Positions 12,098 to 23,075 are shown, counted from the stretch's first letter. The stretch: 64,000 bases of DNA from Simmondsia chinensis (GCA_018398585.1 JAGTTD010000002.1:29628186-29692185); one strand, 5' to 3'. A program made the numbers and translations. Notes: generated from the sequence alone by a model not told the origin.

Positions 12098-12379
12098 AGT
12101 TATCTAGGTGAGTTTCGTTCAAGCCTAACTTATAGAAGGCCTTAATTTAGTGTAACTTTGCATATATAGCTACTTAATTTGCATTGCAAATCTGCAGAAA
12201 TTCTTACTAGAGATTACAGCTATGATCGAAAATTGAGTGTCACTACCCAATCTGAAGCTGCACTTGTATGAAACCCTCTTCCTTTATCTTTTCCTTTTCT
12301 TTCTTCATAGTTTTACTTAATTGCCTTTTGAGCTTCCTTCTGCCTTCTGTAATTCCATGTTGATGTTTCAAAGCAGTAA

Positions 12380-13622
12380 ATTAGAGTTATCTAGGTGAGT
12401 TTGAATCAATAGGGATTTGGTGGGTTTGAGTGGGATATGGTGAATTGTAGGGATTGGTAATGAATTTTTGAGTTTAGGATGTTGGAAGAGGAGGGGTCTT
12501 TGCGTTATTGAGTTGTTTAGCTAAGGCCTCAATATTAGCTTTGGCAAATTTAGCCAAACACAAAGCATGGTAGAGAATTATAGGTTGCACTGATCTAACT
12601 TCCAATGCAATTTCTTCCTTTAACCCTTCTATGAAATAGCTAATGAGTTGGGGTTCACACAAATTGGTTTTAGCTGCGATAGCATCGAATTTAGCTTGAT
12701 ACTCTCTCACCAAGCCATTTTGCCTCAATTTCATCAATTCAAACAAAGGTTCCTCATACCCACTTCCAAAGCTTACCCTAAGAGCTTGTATATATTCGTT
12801 CTAATCCAGTTTATTCATATCTCCCCTAATTCTTATGAAGTTTTGATGCCATTTGAGGGCCACACCTCTCATGTAACAAGAAGCTAAGTTAACACTATCT
12901 ATTCTAGGAGTTTGTTTACTAGTGAAGAGTTGCTCACATGTACTCAACCAATTACTTACATCATTTCCATAGAACAAGGGAAATTGAACTTTGCTCACCC
13001 TAGTTGAGTAGAGGGTGCTACCATCCATAGAATTGAGCATTTGATCATCAATTTCAGGTTCACTTTGCTACAAAATTGCTCCAATTCCTCTATCCTTGCT
13101 TCCGATCATTGTTGTCCTCATCCAATGATGCTTATACTCCATCACAACAGCCTTACAATCAGAAATACAACCCTCCTTGAACCGATTGAATGAACCCTTC
13201 TTCGATCAAATCATCCTCATTCTTGGTTCAAATACACTTGTTGCCTTTGAACTCACTTTCAATCCCACAGTCAAAAGGATTGAGGCTCTGATACCAATGA
13301 TACAGAGATCTTAATTTCCAAATCCAAACAAGTAACGAAGAGTTAGAGTATGAGGGAGAAGAAGAAATAGATAGAATTAGAGGGAGAAGAGAAGATAGAG
13401 AGGGAGAAGATTCATTAATTTCTTTGATGAGTGTAAACCCATACATCATTGCCTATTTATAATGGAATTATTCTAATTAAGGAATTGCAAGAAATTACAT
13501 AAAAAGAGCATTTGAATTGAGAAACATCTGAAAATATCTACATTTAGGCTAACCAATTCTGCTAGCTGTTGATTTAGGCGCCAAAGAGTAATCGCTTTTC
13601 CCGCCATATCCAACTCTCACAC
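12380..13622 (-). mobile_element. Ty3-gypsy fragment (5' LTR, PBS, gag) inside the CACTA element
   Basis: Read on the minus strand: an LTR-like stretch (13622-13298, ending next to the PBS), a primer binding site TTGGTATCAGAGCC at 13297-13284, then gag. The other LTR and all of pol are absent. The 26-bp stretch around TTAGAGTTATCTAGGTGAG occurs at 12092 and again at 12378, so the left border lies in a local duplication and is uncertain. Confidence 0.8.
12474..13040 (-). pseudogene. Gypsy gag (retrotransposon capsid) fragment with one stop
   Basis: One frame runs from 13040 to 12474, interrupted only by TAG at 12801-12803 (family position usually Trp). It reads VQFPLFYGNDVSNWLSTCEQ, then LKWHQNFI, then ELMKLRQNGLVREYQAKFD and ISYFIEGLKEEI, the standard order of the plant gypsy retrotrans_gag domain. 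No zinc knuckle is reached before similarity ends near 12400. It is a broken capsid gene. Confidence 0.9.
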
Positions 13623-13705
13623 CTGCCTCTTTGTAATACTTGAATTTCTTTGTGTTTTGGTGTATTTTATTAATTTGAACTGTATCATAACTCTTGTTAT
13701 AAACG

Positions 13706-13840
13706 TATGTTTTGTAGGGTTGTGAGATTGCGGAGCGAAGAATGGAAGATTGTTAATCTTTTTTATGTTTTGACATGTTTTGTAGGGTTGTGAGATTACA
13801 AAGTGAAGATTGGAAAATTGTTAATCTTTTCTATGTTTTG
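13706..13840 (+). repeat. Two tandem copies of a 67-bp segment
   Basis: TTTTGTAGGGTTGTGAGATT followed by GAAGATTG.TAATCTTTT occurs twice with a 67-bp period. Both copies carry a TTTTGTAG splice-acceptor-like sequence. It belongs to the right half of the CACTA element. Confidence 0.75.
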
Positions 13841-14154
13841 CCCAGTTAAAGCTTTGAAGCAATTACATGTTGATACTTTTTTTTTTTTTTTTTTGGGCAA
13901 ATTGAAAGATTTTTTGTTGACATACATGAGTTGTATGACTTTGTTCTTTAGATATACATGAGTAAGGTATTAATCATCTCATATATATTTTGGTGATATA
14001 CATGATTGTGTATATTGATTTGTTTTTGGAACTTGAGTACTCTTGAGAGATATAAGCAAGCTATAAAAATTATGAAATCCGCATTTGGTTTTTTTTATTG
14101 GATTGGTTAAATGTTGTCATTGGATCCAATATTGATAATAGATAAATTCTAGTT

Positions 14155-14728
14155 AATGTGTACACAGTTACGACGCATGATTTTGTTGTAATCAACATGC
14201 TATTTACGATGGATTAATAAAATCATCTCTAATGTATATACAATTACGATGGAAAAAGTAATAAAACTATTGCTGATGTTAATATAAATAATTCTGTCGT
14301 AATGCTATTTACGACGGAGTAAACCTATCATTAACTTTTATATAGTTGCGAAGGAAGGTTCTGTCGTAGGTAATATTTCATTTACGATGGAATAAATAGC
14401 CACCCCTAATGTGTATATGTTGCGTCGGAAAATTCCGTCGTAAGTAATATGTTATTTATGACGGAATAAAAAACCATCGGCATTATTTACACATTAGCGA
14501 CGGAAAACTCCATCATAAATAACATATTACTTACGACGGACAAAATTACGGTCGTAAATAGTTACCTTCTTATTTACGACGGACTCGTCGTAAAAGACCT
14601 TGAGCGACCAGGGCTTCTACGACGGCAGACGACGGAGGTCAAATCCGTCGTAAATGATCATTTACGACGGAAAAGTCGGTCTTTTGCGACGGATTCTTCC
14701 GTCATTGTTGGACATTTTTCTTGTAGTG
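14155..14728 (+). repeat. Right subterminal repeats of the CACTA element
   Basis: A dense set of TTACGACGGA and TCCGTCGTAA words, best preserved from 14400 to 14700, ends at the terminal TTCTTGTAGTG. It is the counterpart of the left array. Confidence 0.9.
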
Positions 14729-15085
14729 TATGTTGGTGTGTATTAAGGCATTAATGGTGTATGATCAATCATACACCGTGTATGATTGGTTTCAATGGTG
14801 TAATATCATTCTGTGTTGGTGTGTTTTAAGTCATTAATGGTATATGATCAATCATACACCATGTATGATTGGTTAAATTGGTATATTATCATGGAATGTT
14901 GGTGTGTATTAAGTCATTAATGGTGTATGATTATTTATACACCGTGTATGATTGGTTTAAATGGTGTAATATCATGGTATGTTGGTGCGTATTTAGTCAT
15001 TAATGGTGTATGATCAATCATATACCGTGTATGATTGATTTAAATGGTGTGAGATCATTATGTGTTGGTTTGTTTTAAGTCACTA
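14729..15085 (+). repeat. 83-bp palindromic minisatellite, left array (part 2)
   Basis: About four more units in the same orientation as 8161-9280. The unit cut by the CACTA element is restored exactly if 9281-14731 is removed. Confidence 0.92.
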
Positions 15086-15094
15086 ACTGCTGAC

Positions 15095-15600
15095 ATTGTT
15101 CTGCAGTGAAAGCAACTAGAGCAAAAGTCTGTTGTGCTTCAAGGACTGAAGTTGTGGTTTCTGAAATAATAATGTTGTTGGCTATAGGAACATTATATTG
15201 TGACTTAGATCTTCCCTTGTATCCAGGTGGAAAACCATGTAGCTTATAGCAAATTATTTGAAGTACAGAGAATCAGAAGAAAAGAATTGTATTGTATTAA
15301 CTTGTTGCTATCACTGTTCAAAAAACTTGTTGCTATCAGTTACATCATATCTCTCCTTATATACATGATGAATACATAGGAAGAAGCTAACTAACAATGA
15401 CTTAAGTTAGTTAGTTAGTTAGGTAGTTAATTAACTAGGATATAATTAACCATAGTTAATTAACGAACCAACTATACAATTATCTCTAATATAATATACT
15501 ATTTTATTGCTATTAATAGCAATTACAATGTAAAAAAAAAAAAAAATTTAATTTCGTATTTAATTCGTAAAAAAAAAATTTATTGCTATACCATTATCTC
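15095..15600 (-). mobile_element. Possible copia gag/LTR scrap in the MULE interior
   Basis: Minus-strand 15250-15170 reads CYKLHGFPPGYKGRSK, a motif seen near the zinc knuckle of plant copia gag proteins. The neighbouring 15260-15490 is LTR-like (TATATAAGGAGAG on the minus strand). No primer site or target duplication was found. Confidence 0.45.
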
Positions 15601-15619
15601 TTCTTGTATACATGATGAA

Positions 15620-16006
15620 TTATAGCATATCCCTCCTTGTATACATGATGAATCCTCCTCTTCCCTTCATTCCCGAAGAGGTTCGAACATCGGGTGGAAG
15701 AATAGTCATTTCTGTTATATGGTGCGTGATAGACCAATCACTTATGTGCGGCATCGGGTATACAGCACCTCTGTACAACTCGTACCAATAATCCCTGGTA
15801 TAGTATGATGAGCATAAATCGTATAGACCATAAGGACTGTGTCTTACAACCGCCAACACATGCTCACAGGAAAGTTGCTCCAGCTGAAACTTACGACAAG
15901 TACATGTCCAAAGTGACATATCAACACAAAAATTCTTATCTTCATCAAGGACATCGAAGTTATACTCATCAGCACGTAAAATCTGCATTGTAAAATAGTA
16001 AGACAC
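15620..16006 (-). pseudogene. MULE transposase C-terminal fragment with SWIM zinc finger
   Basis: The 128-codon frame contains VDMSLWTCTCRKFQLEQLSC followed by EHVLAVV. This matches the SWIM finger of MuDR/FAR1-type transposases (CxC...CxH), with all four ligands Cys-X-Cys...Cys-X-His present (residues about 34-50). After it comes a YELY...YPMPHISDW tail typical of the region after SWIM, then a basic RRDML end. The catalytic DDE domain and N-terminus are missing, and the 83-bp array begins about 120 bp upstream of the frame. SWIM fingers bind DNA or protein. It is the only coding trace that identifies the host element as a Mutator relative. Confidence 0.9.
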
Positions 16007-16129
16007 ACACGATTAATAATGATAATATGCAAAGAATGACCACAACAATGCTGGTAAAATGATCATAACAAACACCGATCAAGTTGTAAAGTCCATGTAT
16101 TATGAATAATACACAGGTTCAATTACCAA

Positions 16130-18045
16130 TAACACAACTGTGATATGATAGTACACCATTTCTGTTAATAATACACTATTTAAACTAATCATACATGGTG
16201 TATGATCATACACCATTAGTGACTTATAACACACCAACACAGAATGATCTCACACCATTTAAACCAATCATACATGGTGTATGATTGATCTTATACCATT
16301 AGTGAATAAAAACACACCAACAGAAAATGATTTCACACCATTTAAAGAAATCCTATGCGGTGTATGATTGATCATACACCATTAATGACTTGAAACACAC
16401 CAACACAAAATGATAATACACTATTTCAACTAATCATACACGGTGTATGATTAATCATACACCATTAATAACTTAAAACACACCAAAACAAAACGATCTC
16501 ACACCATTTAAATCAATCATACACAGTGTATGATTGATCACACACTATTAATGACTTAACAAACCAACATACCATGATAATACACCATTTAAACTAATTA
16601 TAAATGATGTATGATTGATCATACACCATTAATGACTTGATATATACACCAACATACAATGATAATACACCATTTAAACCAATCATACACGATGTATGAT
16701 TGATCATACACCATTAATAACTTAAAACACACTAACACAAAATGATATTACACCATTTAAACCAATCATGCACTGTGTATAATTATTCATACGCTATTAA
16801 TGACTTAATACACACCAACATACCATAATACTACACCATTTAAACCAATCATACACGGTGTATGATTGATCATACACCATTAATGACTTAATACATACAA
16901 ACATACCATGATAATACACTATTTAAACCAATCATACACGGTGTATGACTGATCATACACCATTAATGACTTAATACACACTAACATACCATGATAATAC
17001 ACCATTTAAACCAATCATGCACGGTGTATGATTGATCATACACCATTAATGACTTAATACAAACCAACATACCATGATAATACACCAATTTAACCAATCA
17101 TACATGGTGTATGATTGATCATACACCATTAATGACTAAATACACAGCAACATACCATGATAATACTCCAATTTAACCAATCATACATGGCGTATGATTG
17201 ATCATACATCATTAATGACTTAATACACACTAACACAAAATGATATTACACCATTTAAACTAATCACATACGGTATATGATTGATCATACACCATTAATG
17301 ACTTAATGCACACCAACATACCATGATAATACACCATTAATGACTTCAAACACACCAACATACCATGATACTACACCATTTAAACCAATCATACACGGTG
17401 TGTGATTGGTCATACACCGTTAATAACTTAATACACACCAACATACCATGGTAATACACCATTTAAACCAATTATACACGGTATATGATTGATCATACAC
17501 TATTAATGACTTGAAACACACCAACATGCCATGATCATCATTTAAACCAATCATACACGGTGTATGATTGATCATACGGCTTTAATGACTTAATACACAC
17601 CAACATACCATGATAATACATCATTTAAACCAATTATATATGGTATATGATTGATCATACACCATTAATGACTTAATACCCACTAACATGCCATGATAAT
17701 ACACCATTTAAACCAATTATACACGGTGTAGTTTGATCATACACCATTAATGACTTAATGTACACCAACATACCATGATAATACACCATTTAAACTAATA
17801 ATACACAGTGTATGATTGATCATATACTATGAATAACTTAATACACACCAACATACCGTGATAATACACCAATTAAACTAATTATACACGATGTATGATT
17901 TATCTTACACCATTAATGACTTAGCACACACCAACATACTATGGTAATACACCATTTACACCAATCATACAAAGTGTGTGATTGATCGTACACCACAAAT
18001 GACTTAAAACACACCAACACTATATGATAGAGATCCATTAACGAC
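16130..18045 (-). repeat. 83-bp palindromic minisatellite, right array
   Basis: About 23 units of the same 83-bp repeat in inverted orientation relative to the left array, with CACCAACATACCATGATAAT and the same central palindrome. Some units have lost or gained a few bases; for example one near 17330 lacks about half. Confidence 0.95.
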
Positions 18046-18059
18046 CAATGCATGAAATG

Positions 18060-18550
18060 ATTATTTTACCTTCAATGTCTGATCTGAAAACCGTGAAATG
18101 TGTAATGACTCAACATTGAACCTTCCGCAATGCCACAATGCTTCAAACACGTTTTTACAAAGCCTTCTTCTCCTTCTTCCAAAGCCACCACAAACAACTA
18201 CCCAAGGGCCCAAATAGGACACGGAATCACGCAGGACGCTGAGAATGGAGCTGGGGAATTCTAAAATAAAAGAAGAACAAGAAGAAAGAAGAGACAATGA
18301 GAGATGAGAGAAGGAACATAAATGGTTAACACAGTGAAATGAGAGAGATAGTGAATGGGCGGGAAGAGAAGGGAGAGAGAGAATGAAAATCAACATAACT
18401 GACAAAAAGTAAAAAAGTAATCCTTTTGCATTAAATGAGGAGTATTGCGGAGGAGAGAGAGAAATGAACATCCAAAAAAGTTGATTTTATGAAAGAAGGG
18501 TTGAAGAAAGGTTAAAATTGGGATTGGGGGTTTATTTTGTACAATTTTCC
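18060..18550 (-). repeat. Right unique inverted arm of the MULE
   Basis: Reverse complement of 7641-8160, including the FSDQTLKVK-coding end nearest the array. It ends at GTACAATTTTCC next to the flanking direct repeat. Confidence 0.85.
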
Positions 18551-18560
18551 AATAAAAAAA

Positions 18561-19033
18561 AAAGAAAGAATAAAACACCCCAAAAAAAAAAAGGAATGAT
18601 GAGGACCTACAGACGGAGACGAAAAGGTAATGATGCCGTTTGCCACACCCATACCCCTTCGCTCTTTTCTCTCCCATATTTCAAATACAAAAAGCCTGTA
18701 ATTTTAAAATAAAAAAACAAAAAAAAAAAAGCCAATTAAATGAACAGGTAAAAATGTTCAAATATATTTTATTATATTTCCCAACATATGATGCAACATA
18801 TTATTCCCTCGCTACGTACCCCTGTGACGCCACACCTACGCCATCTCCACGCTATCAACTATCGTAATACAAGTGATTTCTTATCTAGGAATTTACATGG
18901 CAGTAATTATTTTGCACCGGTTGAAGGATGAACATTAGATGTGTATGTTAAAAGTACATATATTGTTTATTTTATTATATCAAATATTTTTATAAATATT
19001 TACTTCTATGTCTACATATATATTTATATATAA
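18561..19033. other. AT-rich spacer, nothing recognised
   Basis: A-rich runs and one C-rich patch (18796-18860). No ORF with family similarity and no clear repeat. Confidence 0.5.
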
Positions 19034-19043
19034 AGATATTTAA

Positions 19044-19406
19044 ATATTTACTTCTATGGTGGCAGACATACTTGTTAAATGATGTGGATGGGTTATATTT
19101 CGAGACAATTGGGCATCATCAGTCCTACTCTCCGTTCATGTGCTGATCTTCTGTTTTAACTTCAGCTGAAGTCCCTGTCTGAGTTGTTCTAGCTCGCTTT
19201 ATTGTTCTGTCTCCCTGTGTCTTGTCTGAACTTATACTTAGTGTCTGTTGTGTCGTGTTTGGGGTGAGCGTCTTTACCTGCTGTTTTGTCCTTTTGTTTT
19301 GTGTTGTCTCTTTTTGGTCTCCATCTTGTTACGCTTGGACTCAGGCCTCGCCTAGCGAGTGGTTTACTTGTATGGTGACTTTGTCGCAATTTATCGGAAA
19401 AAAAAT
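19044..19406 (+). mobile_element. 5'-truncated L1-like LINE end
   Basis: An eight-A tail at 19398-19405 is followed by AGATATTTAA at 19407-19416. The same 10 bp occurs at 19034-19043 directly before the segment, so this is a target duplication plus poly(A). The start translates to MVADILVK-CGW, resembling the VADxLAKWG end of the RNase H domain of plant L1 elements. The rest is 3' untranslated sequence. The family call is weaker than the retroposition call. Confidence 0.7.
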
Positions 19407-19416
19407 AGATATTTAA

Positions 19417-20398
19417 TATAATAGAGCATATTGTTCATTTATTTTTAATAAATACACCTAATTGTTAGCCTATTGAACAATATCACTCTTTTTTTCAATA
19501 TAAAATGTACTCTTTCTTTAAGCGGACTCCTAAAACCTTTTTTCTACCTTTAAAAGAAATATGTCTACCGTAAGCAGTCTTATGCCATATTGGATTCAAT
19601 GATCATATTTTTGTTAGTATAGAAATATTGTCTCAATACGAGATGCTAACAAATACGAGGCCCCTTTTTTAATTGATTATGAAGTTAATTGATCTAGAAT
19701 ATTTACTTTATTCGATCAAAAAGCAAGTCAATTGAGTAAGTTTCTCCCAATTTTGCTTTGAAATCTGAAGATTTTTCGTCACTAAATAGAGCAACTTTCA
19801 ATAAAAAAAATTTTATTATTACTAATCCGGACGTCTTAATTCATCTTCCAATAGAACAACAAACTATCATACATTATAAATATTGAGCTCTACCATATCG
19901 AGGCAAGTAACATATATACATTCTGACATCGAGAAAGATCGCATCTACAGAAGGCATAGGTTTATATGTGCAAATATAGTTGTAGTTTCTAACTCATCCA
20001 TAACACAATTCTCATCCCTTTCAAAGCTAAGAGCTCTCCGCTCTTACAGAATAGCCAGCTAGCTTATGATGAAATCCTTATATGTAAAGAGCTTGAGAGG
20101 ACAAGGATTTGTCCACTCTGTTTGTCAGATGCATTATTTTGTATTATGAAGTGTAGACTATTTATCACTTAAATACTTGAAATTTTATTTATTATCAGAT
20201 ATTCTAACATTAGAATATATAAAATATTATTTCATAAAATTTAAATGGTTGTTAAGGAACCTTTTGTCAAAATCCAGTAAATTTTATTCAAAAAATGTTA
20301 ATATGTCATAGGATTCAAATAATATATATGTACCATCTACAGAAATCTAACTAATTTTGGGAAAATACTAATTGGAGAGTGAAAAACTTATAAATTTT
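19417..20398. other. AT-rich spacer with short microsatellites
   Basis: No coding similarity. A (CT)n then (TA)n/(GTAT)n run lies at 20403-20448 next to the foldback element. Confidence 0.5.
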
Positions 20399-20576
20399 AA
20401 AATGTCTCTCTCTCTCTCTCTCTATATATATATGTATGTATGTATATTAAAAAAATGGAATTTCTGTGCAATAAATGGAATTTTTTACCAAACTGGCACA
20501 CTTTCAAAAAAAATTTACCAAAATGGCACACTTTCAAAAATATTTACCAAATTGGCATACTTTACTGTAGCAGTAT

Positions 20577-20607
20577 CAACGTACGCCGTTTAAAACGGCG
20601 TACGTTG
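20577..20607. repeat. Perfect GC-rich hairpin in the left arm
   Basis: 15-nt arms CAACGTACGCCGTTT and AAACGGCGTACGTTG separated by a single A, in otherwise AT-rich sequence. Confidence 0.95.
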
Positions 20608-21330
20608 ATAAAAAAAATTTTTTTTTTTCAAATGGGGGGACGCGTTCCATCTAATCTTTTTTTTTTTTTAATTTTAATATTATTAATATTTTTTATTTTT
20701 TAAAAATGGGTACTCAAAATTTTTTTAGGTACTTTTACTTCTTTATAATGTGTGTCAACACAAACTTAACGTACTCAAAATTACTACTTAAGTACTCAAA
20801 ATTCTTTTAGGTACTCTTACTTCTTTATGGTGTGTGTCGACACATAAATTATAACGTACTCGAAATTACCACAAATACTCAAAATCACTACCTAACTACT
20901 CAAGTTTTTTTTTTGTTACTCTTATTTTCTTTATAGTGTGTGTCGACATATAAATTATGTGTGTTGACACACATTTCACTTACTCAAATTCACCACCAAT
21001 GTATTTAAAATCACTACCTAAATACTTAAAATTCTTTTAGGTATTCGTATATCTTTATGGTGTGTGTCGGCACATATTTAACGTACTCAAATTCACCACC
21101 AATGTACTTAAAATCACTACCTAAGTACTCAAAATTCTTTTAGGTACTCCTATATTGGTGCTGAATTTGAGTACGTTAAATGTGTGTCAACACATATTAT
21201 AAAAAAGTAAGAGTACATAAAAGAATTTTGAGTACTTAAATATTAATTTTAAATACCCTTATTTAACCCATCTAAAAAAATTAATAATATTAATAATATT
21301 AAAATTTAAAAAAAAAAAAAAAGATTGGAT

Positions 21331-21361
21331 GGGGGGACGCCGTTTCAAACAGCGTCCCCCC
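21331..21361. repeat. GC-rich hairpin in the right arm
   Basis: GGGGGGACGCCGTTT and AAACAGCGTCCCCCC around one base, with one arm mismatch. It shares the ACGCCGTTT core with the hairpin at 20577 but has different outer bases. Confidence 0.92.
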
Positions 21362-21715
21362 ATTTGAAAAAAAAAAATTTTTTTATCACTGCTATAGTAA
21401 AGTGTGCTAATTTGATAAATATTTTTGAAACTGTACCATTTTGATAAATTTTTTTCAAAAATGTGCCAGTTTGGTAATTTATTCCAATAAATGCGGGTGA
21501 TTTGGCACAATAAACTGATAAATTTTCATACTTTTATGTTCTAACAAGTGTCATACATAGCTAGGTTCCAAATGGAAATGAAAGACTGTTGAGCATTATA
21601 ATTTAACATAAAAATAGGGGAAGGTTATTATCAAGATAAAATTATTATTATCTAAGTAAAATTGTTAATTTTAAGGCAATTTCATGGTTCTCATTATTTG
21701 AAAGTCATATCATTA

Positions 21716-21958
21716 CTTTACAATAATAACAACAACAACAGAGCCAGTGTCTCAAGGGTTCCCGCATAAGCGGGGTCTTGGAGGGGTAGATGTACGTAGC
21801 CGTACCCCTTCAGAGTGTAACCCTACTGAGAGGCTATTTGCGAGAATCCTCAACATTATAGGGTTGGCAACACGAGGACTTCTCAAGCGGTCACCACCCA
21901 AGCACGCTTAACTTCTGAGTTCTAATGGGATTCGGTGTCTTAGTAGTAAATGAACCCC
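21716..21958 (-). mobile_element. 5S-headed SINE, copy A
   Basis: Flanked by the 10-bp target duplication CATATCATTA (21706-21715, 21959-21968). Read on the minus strand it begins with a 5S rRNA-like head: a GGGGG start, CCCATTAGAACTCAGAAGTT, AAGCGTGCTTGGGTGGTGACC, then GAAGTCCTCGTGTTGCC. Part of the box between the A box and C box is deleted. A body follows with CAAATAGCCTCTC, GTACATCTACCCCTCC and ACCCCGCTTATGCGGG, then a (TTG)n tail. A target copy on each side shows that head and body moved as one unit. 21517-21705 shows nothing else. Confidence 0.9.
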
Positions 21959-22090
21959 CATATCATTATATAACAATTTTTATTCTCAAAACAACAACCC
22001 CCTACAAATATGTAATGAGATCCTCTAATCTCCAAAAGAACTAGATCCTATATAAAAGAGCTGTGTATCGTTCAAATTTTCTACCTGAGA

Positions 22091-22325
22091 GGGTACCAAT
22101 ATGCAAGTGCTGGATCCCATTAGAACTCCGAAATTAAGTGTGCTTAGGTGAGAATAGTACCAAAATGGGTGACCTCCTAGGAAGTCCTCATGTGGCACCC
22201 CTCAGATTAGGGATTCTCGGAAACAGCCTCTCTTCAGAGTAGCACCCTGAAAGAGGAACGCTGCGTAGATCCAACCCCTCCCCCCAAACCGTGCTTAGGC
22301 AGGAGCCCTTGGAGCACTAAGAATA
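22091..22325 (+). mobile_element. 5S-headed SINE, copy B
   Basis: This copy keeps the most complete 5S-like head: GGATCCCATTAGAACTCCGA, AATTAAGTGTGCTTAGGTGA, GAATAGTACCAAAATGGGTG and ACCTCCTAGGAAGTCCTCAT. These cover the 5S box A, intermediate element and box C, the internal RNA polymerase III promoter. About 8 nt near the 5S start are missing. The body has GGAAACAGCCTCTC, GAACGCTGCGTAGATCCAAC and GGAGCCCTTGGAGCACT. The tail is T-rich instead of (TTG)n, and no clean target duplication was found. Confidence 0.85.
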
Positions 22326-22979
22326 TTGCTTTTTTGCTTTTTTTTTTAATGAACATTAACCGAATTTTGAAAAAATGAAAGAATAAAAAGAAGTGGTTTT
22401 TTAGACTCAGGCTCTGTCACCCAATACATGTTATTGTATTTTTATGCTTCTTTTGGACACTATTTTTATAAATACGTCCTTTTTTGTATTGTAAATTTTT
22501 TGTCTAATGATCCCAAACAAAAAAAGAAAAGGCTTTTTCTACCAGGGTAGAATCTTGCGATTAAGGTAATAATGATGAAACTATGCCTGCTAAGCACCTT
22601 TTTAACAATGTGGTAGTCACTATAGCTGTCATTAATTACTTTTCTGATTGAAGGGATGATATCCCCATTATAACGTTTGTTTGGAATTTCATAACCAAAC
22701 TCATCATATTCAATTAAGGGTAATAATATTAATAGGATAATATTTTTATTACCGGAGTAACATTATAATTTTTGAGATACTTTTGTAATTCTTGTTATTT
22801 ATAAGTCAAATTACTATTTTAATAATAATAATTTTTGTTTCAATAATAATAATTTGCTTAATCAATTCTATATTAATAATACATAATATAGATTAAAATA
22901 TTATAAAAATTAATGATAACCTTAATATATTATTAAGTAATATTTTTACTATATAGTACATTAAATACTTTTACATAAA
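22326..22979. other. AT-rich spacer, nothing recognised
   Basis: Only A/T runs and TAATAATAATA-like stretches; no coding similarity. Confidence 0.5.
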
Positions 22980-23075
22980 CTATAGAACCTTATTCTGCAT
23001 CTTGTCGTGTCATGGCTTGGAGCAAGTTTGTGCATATATCAAGCCACCAACAACGTTCTCATGCATTGTTTGACA

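Larger units (their letters stand above)
9281..14728 (+). mobile_element. CACTA (En/Spm) DNA transposon, nested in the MULE
   Basis: It starts CGCTACAAGA (CACTACAAGA with one change) and ends TTTTTCTTGTAGTG, the reverse complement of CACTACAAGAAAAA. A 3-bp target duplication TAT lies at 9278-9280 and 14729-14731. Both ends are dense in the motif TTTACGACGGA and its reverse complement, the subterminal transposase-binding repeats of this superfamily. It carries a TNP2-type transposase start on the plus strand; the rest is lost, and a gypsy fragment takes up part of the interior. The target was inside an 83-bp repeat unit of the MULE arm. Confidence 0.95.
7641..18550 (-). mobile_element. Large Mutator-like element (MULE) with minisatellite inverted arms
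   Basis: The ends are inverted: left GGAAATCGTACAAAATAGAC, right (reverse complement) GGAAAATTGTACAAAATAAA. The same 10-bp sequence AATAAAAAAA flanks it at 7631-7640 and 18551-18560, which fits the 9-10-bp target duplications of Mutator elements, though the A-rich target makes it less decisive. Each arm has about 0.5 kb of unique inverted repeat, then a long array of an 83-bp repeat in opposite orientation on the two sides. Between the arrays lies a minus-strand fragment with a SWIM zinc finger, the C-terminal signature of MULE transposases. Removing the nested CACTA element (9281-14728) leaves about 5.5 kb. Transposase is mostly deleted, so it is non-autonomous now. Confidence 0.88.
20453..21507. 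mobile_element. Foldback/MITE element with about 200-bp inverted arms
   Basis: Left arm blocks ACCAAACTGGCACACTTTC, TACCAAATTGGCATACTTTA and CAAATGGGGGGACGC recur in inverted order in 21310-21500. The interior (20700-21240) contains four or more copies of a TACTCAAAATTCTTTTAGGTA block with GTGTGTGTCGACACA between. ATAAATTTT occurs at 20390-20398 and 21508-21516 and may be a 9-bp target duplication, but the outer ends do not pair well. No ORF. Confidence 0.75.

Noticed and set aside
16130..18045. CRISPR-like array (regular palindromic repeats)
   Set aside because: No unique spacers exist; the whole 83-bp unit repeats and it lies in a plant transposon.
21900..22200. Genuine 5S rRNA genes
   Set aside because: The 5S-like parts are diverged and internally deleted, joined to a LINE-like body, and bordered by retroposition duplications. 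They are SINE heads, not functional 5S genes.
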